A stretch of DNA of 64,000 nt from Dietzia alimentaria 72 (GTDB lineage: Bacteria; Actinomycetota; Actinomycetes; Mycobacteriales; Mycobacteriaceae): positions 1 through 64,000 of the forward strand of contig NZ_AGFF01000017.1 of assembly GCF_000226215.1 (NCBI RefSeq), given 5' to 3'. The notes under the pieces were generated by a model that searched no databases, was not told where the DNA came from, and saw only the letters and a list, made by a program, of their open reading frames with translations. Made by a program: the position numbers and the translations under genes. This document shows, in pieces, positions 60,997 to 64,000 of the stretch. The first letter of the stretch is position 1. Every line of letters begins with the position of its first letter.

Positions 60997-63108
60997 TTGA
61001 GCGCAACGTCCGAGGCCGCAGCCGCCCTGAAGAAGGAAAAGGCGGAGATGGTGGGCCGGTACGCGGCGCTGTTCGTCATGCCGATCCTCATGGTCGGCAT
61101 GATGATCACCGGCTACCTCGGGGCCATGCACTCACCGGCCCCCAACAACATGCCGATCGTCGTGGCCGGCGCTGTCACCGAGGCCGCGCCGTTCGCGGAA
61201 TCCCTCGAGAATGCCGACCCGGGAGCGGTGGAGACCAGGGTCGTCGAGGACGCAGGGCAGGCCCGCCGATTGGTGATCGATCGCGAGGTTGCCGGTGCCG
61301 TCTCCCTGGACGGCGACACCGCGACCCTCTACACCGCCGGCGGTGCGGGCGCCTCCCAGCGTTCGGTGGTCACGTCGATCGTGACCCCGCACGCCCTCGC
61401 GCAGGGGATGACGGTCACGGCCGAGGACCTCGCCCCGCTCCCGGATACCGACATGTCCGGGCTGGGAGCCATGTTCATGGCCACCGCGCTGGCTTTGGCG
61501 GGATACCTCCCGTTCAGCGTCGTGGTCTCCAACTCCCCGGAACTGCTCAGATTCCGTCGCGCGGTTCCACTGCTCGCCGCGTGGTCAGCGATCGTCGCGG
61601 CCCTGGTGTGGGTGGTCACCGGCCCGCTTCTCGGGGTCGTCCACGGTCACACCGCCCAGGTGCTTGCGATTTCCTGGCTGGCAGTGTTCGCCATCGGCAG
61701 CGTGCAATTGTTCTTGACCCGCATTTTTGGCGCCATGGCAGTGCTGGTCGGGATGCTGTTCCTCATGGCGCTCGGCATACCCGCATCGAACATGGGCATG
61801 TCCATCTACACCTTGCCGTCGCTGTACCCGGTCCTCCACGCGTTTCTGCCCACCCCAGCCACTGGTGAGGCCCTCCGATCGGTGCTCTACTTCGACGGGG
61901 CCGGGGTCCTGCCGCACCTTGTAGTGCTGGCGCTCGGCGCCACCGCGGGTCTCGGTGCGACCGTCCTTGTGGACCGTCGGCGCGAACGTAAAAACCCCTC
62001 GCCGGATCCGGTGGTGATCTCCATGCCGTCCCTGCACGGTGGCCCCCGTCCGCGCAGCCGGTTCTGGCGCTACACGTCGCTGTTCCTCTTCCCCTTCCTC
62101 ATGGTCGGCATGATGATCTCGGTGATGCTTGGCGCGATGGACAAACCGACCCCGCGCGAGATGCCCGTCGCGGTGGTCGGGACCACCATCGAGCAGGCGC
62201 AGCAGACCATCGACGGGCTCAACTCGCAGATGGAGGGCCTGTTTGACCTGGATGCTGTCGCCACCACCGAGCAGGCCCGTGAGCGGGTCGCTGCTCGCGA
62301 GGTCGTGGGCGCTTTTGTTCTGCCGACGCCCGGGGCGCCCGCGGCCACCCTGCTCGTCAACGAAGCCGGTGGAAGCCCCGCGCAGCAGATCGTCAGCCAG
62401 GTGTTCGCTCAAGTGGCCAGCGGGCAGCAGGTGGACCTCGTCACCGAGGACGTCGCTCCGCTACCCACCTCCGACAGCGCAGGGAACGTGAGCATGTACA
62501 TCGCCATGGGGTGGATCCTCGCCGGATTCCTCGTGATCGTGGTGGGCGCCAACGCGGCCCCCACGAGCCGGCCCCTGCGCCGGTTGCTCCCCATCACCGC
62601 CGTGTATGCGGTCGTCATGTCCGGGTTCGTGTGGCTCATCGCCGGCCCCATCACCGGGGCGATCTCCGAACACTTCTGGCCACTGCTCGGTGTCGGAGCC
62701 ATCGCGATCTTCTGCGTGGCGATGTTCTCGGCGGTACTCGAGAGACTCCTCGGGATGCTCGCGGTGATCCCAGTGGTGGGAGTCCTGATGTTCCTCGGGG
62801 TCCCGTCATCCAACGGAGCACTATCGATCTATATGGAACCGACGATCTTCCGCATCCTGCACGACTACCTGCCTATGCCGGCGGCAGTCGAGTCGATACG
62901 GTCGATCCTGTACTTCGACGGCGACGTCGTGCCCGGCCACCTGCTTACCTTCGCAATCGTGGGAGTGATCTCGCTGGTGCTGGTGATGCTCATCGACCGC
63001 ATCAAGCCGCTGCGGACCACCATCGACCATCACACCGAACCCGCGACCCCGCCGGCACCGGCTCCCGCGGCACCCGGCAGCGACGCCAGCGAACTCGCCC
63101 GGGTCTGA
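60997..63108 (+). CDS. Tandem-duplicated ABC-2-like / YhgE-type membrane protein
   Basis: 703 residues from a TTG start with TGAGGAG upstream. Residues 20-330 and 355-680 are two copies of one unit. Each opens with an RY...LF..P.LMVGMMI..(Y/M)LGAM helix (residues about 22-48 and 360-386), followed by a helical extracytoplasmic domain, then four to five helices ending with (L/I)Y.L or IYMEPT and a SILYFDG motif before the last helix. The unit resembles ABC-2/DUF3533 half permeases; here two are fused in one chain. Export of a toxic or envelope compound is probable under TetR control. No ATPase is adjacent. Confidence 0.85.
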   Translation: MSATSEAAAALKKEKAEMVGRYAALFVMPILMVGMMITGYLGAMHSPAPNNMPIVVAGAVTEAAPFAESLENADPGAVETRVVEDAGQARRLVIDREVAGAVSLDGDTATLYTAGGAGASQRSVVTSIVTPHALAQGMTVTAEDLAPLPDTDMSGLGAMFMATALALAGYLPFSVVVSNSPELLRFRRAVPLLAAWSAIVAALVWVVTGPLLGVVHGHTAQVLAISWLAVFAIGSVQLFLTRIFGAMAVLVGMLFLMALGIPASNMGMSIYTLPSLYPVLHAFLPTPATGEALRSVLYFDGAGVLPHLVVLALGATAGLGATVLVDRRRERKNPSPDPVVISMPSLHGGPRPRSRFWRYTSLFLFPFLMVGMMISVMLGAMDKPTPREMPVAVVGTTIEQAQQTIDGLNSQMEGLFDLDAVATTEQARERVAAREVVGAFVLPTPGAPAATLLVNEAGGSPAQQIVSQVFAQVASGQQVDLVTEDVAPLPTSDSAGNVSMYIAMGWILAGFLVIVVGANAAPTSRPLRRLLPITAVYAVVMSGFVWLIAGPITGAISEHFWPLLGVGAIAIFCVAMFSAVLERLLGMLAVIPVVGVLMFLGVPSSNGALSIYMEPTIFRILHDYLPMPAAVESIRSILYFDGDVVPGHLLTFAIVGVISLVLVMLIDRIKPLRTTIDHHTEPATPPAPAPAAPGSDASELARV

Positions 63109-63123
63109 CCCACGGGTGCCGGG

Positions 63124-63924
63124 TCAGACGTCGCCCGGGCTGAGGACCGTCCGGCCCAGGCTCTGCGAGACCGAGGCGCCCCACGGGGGCTTCAGCCTGG
63201 CCGAGGCGAGCAATTCCTGATCGCGCAGCACGTCGTGGGCCGGCCCGCGCGTGAGGCTGCCCCCGGCGAGTACCACGGCCTCATCGGCCCAGGCCCACGC
63301 GAGATCTACATCGTGGGTGGCCATGACGATCGCGGTGCCCTTCTGGTGGAGGGCGTTGAGCTCGGCGATCAGGTCGTCGCAGGCGAGCGGGTCGAGTCCG
63401 GCGGTCGGTTCGTCGAGCAGCAGGACGCGGGGTCGCATCGCCAACGCCCCGGCCAACGCCACCCGCTTGCGCTGGCCGAACGACAGGTGGTGAGGGACAC
63501 GATCCGCGAGGTCTGAGATCGCCAACGAGGCCAAGGCGTCGTCGACCCGGCGCGTCACCTCGTCGGGCCCGAGCCCCAGATTGACGGGGCCAAAGGAGAC
63601 GTCGGCGCGCACGGAGGTGGCAAAGATCTGGTCCTCGGGCTCTTGGAGCACCATCTGCACGGACTCCCGCAGACGAACCCGGTCCGCACGCCGATCCCGG
63701 ACCTCCGCGCCGTCGAGTTCGAGCGCCCCGGCGTCGGGCTGGGCGAGTCCCACCAACAGCCGCATCAGAGTGGTTTTGCCGCTGCCGTTCCCGCCGAGCA
63801 GCGCGATCCGCGCCCCGGCAGAGACAGCCAGGTCCACGCCGTCGAGCACGGTGTGTCGGCGTGCGCCCGTCGTATCGGCGCGCCGGTAGGAGAAACGGCC
63901 ACCGGTGAGCGACAGGATGGTCAT
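63124..63924 (-). CDS. Energy-coupling factor ABC ATPase (CbiO/EcfA type)
   Basis: 266 residues. Walker A LLGGNGSGKTTLM near residue 43, Q-loop LQEPEDQIFATSV (CbiO/EcfA-typical), signature LSFGQRKRVALAGALA, and Walker B RVLLLDEPTAGLDP. These features mark the cobalt/ECF importer branch. It is coupled to the upstream gene whose stop lies two bases before the start. A CbiMNQO-type cobalt or other vitamin/metal transporter is likely; the substrate gene lies outside the window. Confidence 0.93.
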   Translation of the reverse strand: MTILSLTGGRFSYRRADTTGARRHTVLDGVDLAVSAGARIALLGGNGSGKTTLMRLLVGLAQPDAGALELDGAEVRDRRADRVRLRESVQMVLQEPEDQIFATSVRADVSFGPVNLGLGPDEVTRRVDDALASLAISDLADRVPHHLSFGQRKRVALAGALAMRPRVLLLDEPTAGLDPLACDDLIAELNALHQKGTAIVMATHDVDLAWAWADEAVVLAGGSLTRGPAHDVLRDQELLASARLKPPWGASVSQSLGRTVLSPGDV

Positions 63925-63925
63925 G

Positions 63926-64000
63926 TCATCACCCCCACAATTGCGACGGCCACCAGGACAAACGCGAACACGGCCACGCGAGCGGGGGAGACCGGTCGCG
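63926..64000 (-). CDS. C-terminus of a permease gene, truncated by the window edge
   Basis: The last 24 residues read VSPARVAVFAFVLVAVAIVG with VMT at the end, a hydrophobic helix, stopping at 63926-63928, two bases before the ATPase start. Its position directly upstream of a CbiO/EcfA gene suggests a CbiQ/EcfT or CbiN-type membrane component. Too little is present for a family call. Confidence 0.5.

Overview
The window is high-GC actinobacterial DNA with dense coding and many GTG/TTG starts. A WhiB regulator, a Ku/LigD end-joining pair, ESX-type (EspC-like and WXG-like) proteins, a YhgE/Pip exporter, an Actinobacteria-style ResB/CcsB system and kdpFABCDE with a small leading gene point to the Mycobacteriales. 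A Dietzia/Gordonia-like genus is my guess and cannot be confirmed here.

Layout. 0-3.3 kb: end of a secreted protein, then resB-ccsB for cytochrome c maturation. 3.5-8.6 kb: minus-strand genes (DJ-1/PfpI, a DUF4287-like protein, a DUF4190/DUF4352-type membrane protein, an acyl-CoA synthetase, a DUF218 protein). 8.8-11.5 kb: ligD; its partner ku lies at 23.1 kb. 11.7-12.7 kb: two small membrane proteins. 12.8-15.1 kb: a TPP riboswitch, a 46-codon leader ORF, an SDR and a flavin monooxygenase in one unit. 15.1-23 kb: an HdeD-lipase fusion, a Cys-rich lipoprotein, an MFS exporter, a quinone reductase, a TauE-type exporter and an orphan oligopeptide-type binding protein.

24.39-28.10 kb is a composite mobile element. 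A truncated ISL3-family end and a full ISL3-family IS enclose a GlxA/AraC regulator, an ABM monooxygenase and a tRNA 3'-end fragment. Its outer ends carry a perfect 8-bp target duplication. Next come a DUF981-like membrane protein, a decayed flavoprotein fragment, and an ESX-like module (lipoprotein-like protein, WXG-like/alpha-beta hydrolase, EspC-like protein). Ktr/Trk potassium uptake genes follow, then a 0.9-kb gene graveyard, a degenerate ABC ATPase with a YhgE/Pip protein, LuxR, WhiB and Dps.

40.9-51.7 kb: SDR, a NadE-cysteine hydrolase fusion, a broken MOSC gene, a LLM oxidoreductase, an XRE regulator with membrane partner and a palindromic operator, a lipase and a carbonic anhydrase. 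A SAM-clan riboswitch with a cysteine-type leader peptide precedes an OsmC protein, followed by an aldehyde dehydrogenase and small proteins. 52-60 kb: the complete kdp operon on the minus strand, including kdpF and another small membrane ORF. 60.2-64 kb: a TetR regulator divergent from a tandemly duplicated ABC-2-like membrane protein, then a CbiO/EcfA ATPase and the end of a probable permease gene.

Two riboswitches control genes outside the textbook thiamin and methionine pathways. Three 68-bp palindromes of exactly equal length form a dispersed repeat family at 3' ends of genes. Potassium uptake is served by two systems, constitutive-type Ktr and inducible-type Kdp.
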